From: Gammaproteobacteria bacterium
GTDB taxonomy: Bacteria > Pseudomonadota > Gammaproteobacteria > Arenicellales > Arenicellaceae
Assembly: GCA_003485905.1 (NCBI GenBank)
Contig: DNHK01000205.1
Coordinates: forward strand, 1 to 6,422
DNA length: 6,422 nucleotides
Reading direction: 5' to 3'
Under the pieces are notes generated by a model. That model was not told where the DNA came from, did not search any database, and was given only the letters and a program-made list of their open reading frames with translations. Position 1 is the first letter of the stretch, and each line of letters opens with the position of its first letter. Below are positions 5,389-6,422 of the stretch, piece by piece. Made by a program: the position numbers and the translations under genes.

Positions 5389-6422
5389 ATGAGTGAAACC
5401 ACAGAAAAAATAGCGGTTGTTACTGGCCTTCGTACACCTTTTCAGAAATTGGGAGGTGCCTATTTGGCTTCGACCCCTCGTCAATTGGGAGGGTGGGTCG
5501 TAAAAGAAATGGTTGAGCGATGCAATATTTCACCAGACTCGATCGATCAAGTGGTTTACGGTCAGGTCGTTTCGTCGCCTGAAGCGCCTAATATTGCGCG
5601 AGAAGTGGTGCTCGGTAGTGGTTTGCCGGTTGGAGTAGATGCTTATAGTGTTAGCCGCGCTTGTGCTACTGCTTATCAGGCTTGTGCAAATGTAATACAA
5701 AATATCAGGTCAGGCCAATGCCAAATTGGCATCGCTGGAGGGGCGGACAATATTAGCGACGCGCCTCTATCCATAGGTAAGTCGTTGTCGCGTTCGCTGG
5801 TTACGGCCTCGCGTGCGCGGTCCTTTGGTGGAAAGATGGCGGCTTTTCGTGGCGCAAAACTATCGGATATTTTGCCGAAGGCACCAGCAATTAAAGAGCC
5901 ATCATCAAATTATACGATGGGCCAAGCCGCTGAAAAAATGGCAAAAGAAAACCATATTTCACGGGAAGATCAAGATGCCTTCGCGCACCGTAGTCATAAA
6001 AATGCAGCACACGCATGGGAGCAAGGTTGGTTCGATGAACAGGTTATCAATGTGTTTCCGGCCCCTAACTTTAAAGCAGTGATACAAGATAACTTATTTC
6101 GCCCAAATAGTGAGTTAGATAAATATAAAAATTTAAAACCGGTTTTTGATAGGCGCCATGGCAGCGTAACGGCGGGTAATAGTTCTCCGCTTACGGATGG
6201 GGCAAGTGCCGTGTTGTTGATGCCTGAATCGGTTGCTTCTGCTTTAGGGTATACGCCGCTTGGTTATATTAGATCTTACGCATTTCATGCTATTGATCCT
6301 GATTGGCAAATGTTAATGGGCCCTGCATTCGCTATACCCAAGGCACTTGATTATGCAGGTATGAAATTATCTGATATCGATTTAATTGATATGCATGAGG
6401 CTTTTGCTGCGCAGGTTTTGGC
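5389..6422 (+). CDS. fadI: 3-ketoacyl-CoA thiolase FadI (partial, 3' end beyond window)
   Basis: Thiolase of fatty-acid beta-oxidation: cleaves 3-ketoacyl-CoA with CoA to acetyl-CoA and a chain two carbons shorter. It normally forms a complex with FadJ. The open frame covers 344 codons and is cut by the window edge; the family is about 436 residues, so roughly 90 are missing, including the expected GHP and C-terminal Cys motifs. Visible are RTPF (15-18), YGQVV...PEAPNIARE (57-72), nucleophile Cys92 in SVSRACATAYQ, GIAGGAD (114-120), DRRHGSVTAGNSSPLTDGA (254-272), GYIRSYAF (292-299) and DMHEAFAA (334-341). The wording is closest to E. coli FadI rather than FadA or acetyl-CoA acetyltransferases. 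The ATG at 5389 has no strong Shine-Dalgarno. No in-frame stop or frameshift is seen to the edge. fadJ may lie beyond the right edge. Confidence 0.93.
   Translation, partial: MSETTEKIAVVTGLRTPFQKLGGAYLASTPRQLGGWVVKEMVERCNISPDSIDQVVYGQVVSSPEAPNIAREVVLGSGLPVGVDAYSVSRACATAYQACANVIQNIRSGQCQIGIAGGADNISDAPLSIGKSLSRSLVTASRARSFGGKMAAFRGAKLSDILPKAPAIKEPSSNYTMGQAAEKMAKENHISREDQDAFAHRSHKNAAHAWEQGWFDEQVINVFPAPNFKAVIQDNLFRPNSELDKYKNLKPVFDRRHGSVTAGNSSPLTDGASAVLLMPESVASALGYTPLGYIRSYAFHAIDPDWQMLMGPAFAIPKALDYAGMKLSDIDLIDMHEAFAAQVL

Noticed and set aside
5813..6082. Plus-strand open frame of 89 codons
   Set aside because: Out-of-frame shadow of fadI, which has strong family motifs throughout this stretch.

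Overview
The window looks like a chromosomal segment of a gammaproteobacterium, or a close relative, with a moderate-to-low G+C content (low to mid 40s % by eye). The evidence is gene content and order. An RluC-type pseudouridine synthase, a HAD phosphatase, a Rieske protein, an SppA-type peptidase and a YceF-type Maf protein form the familiar rne/rluC ... maf neighbourhood of beta- and gammaproteobacteria. FadI at the right end is of the gammaproteobacterial anaerobic type. I cannot name the genus. No mobile element, CRISPR array, tRNA or rRNA is visible.

Layout. Positions 1-682 hold no credible gene. They are AT-rich and full of inverted repeats. A good sigma70-like promoter on the minus strand (about 468-496) would drive a leader of at least 460 nt leftward out of the window. 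By conserved gene order the gene beyond the left edge is probably rne, whose long structured leader is known in E. coli to sense RNase E activity. From 683 a plus-strand operon runs rluC - HAD phosphatase (ATGA overlap) - Rieske protein (17-nt gap). It converges on a minus-strand operon, yceF - GT2 glycosyltransferase (8-nt overlap) - sppA (18-nt gap). A 187-bp divergent spacer then separates yceF from fadI, which runs off the right edge about 90 residues before its expected end.

How the genes work together. rluC (23S rRNA modification) and the putative rne leader belong to RNA metabolism. The HAD enzyme and YceF are probably small-molecule or nucleotide phosphate hydrolases. SppA and the glycosyltransferase act at or near the envelope. 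fadI belongs to fatty-acid beta-oxidation. The oddities are in arrangement and detail: sppA is inverted into the yceF operon, a glycosyltransferase sits between yceF and sppA, fadI takes the place where yceD-rpmF-plsX usually diverges from maf, HAD motif IV has an Asn for the first Asp, and the left intergenic region has unusually rich RNA-structure potential. I see no clearly new defence or mobile system. The best candidate for undescribed biology is the structured leader at the left.
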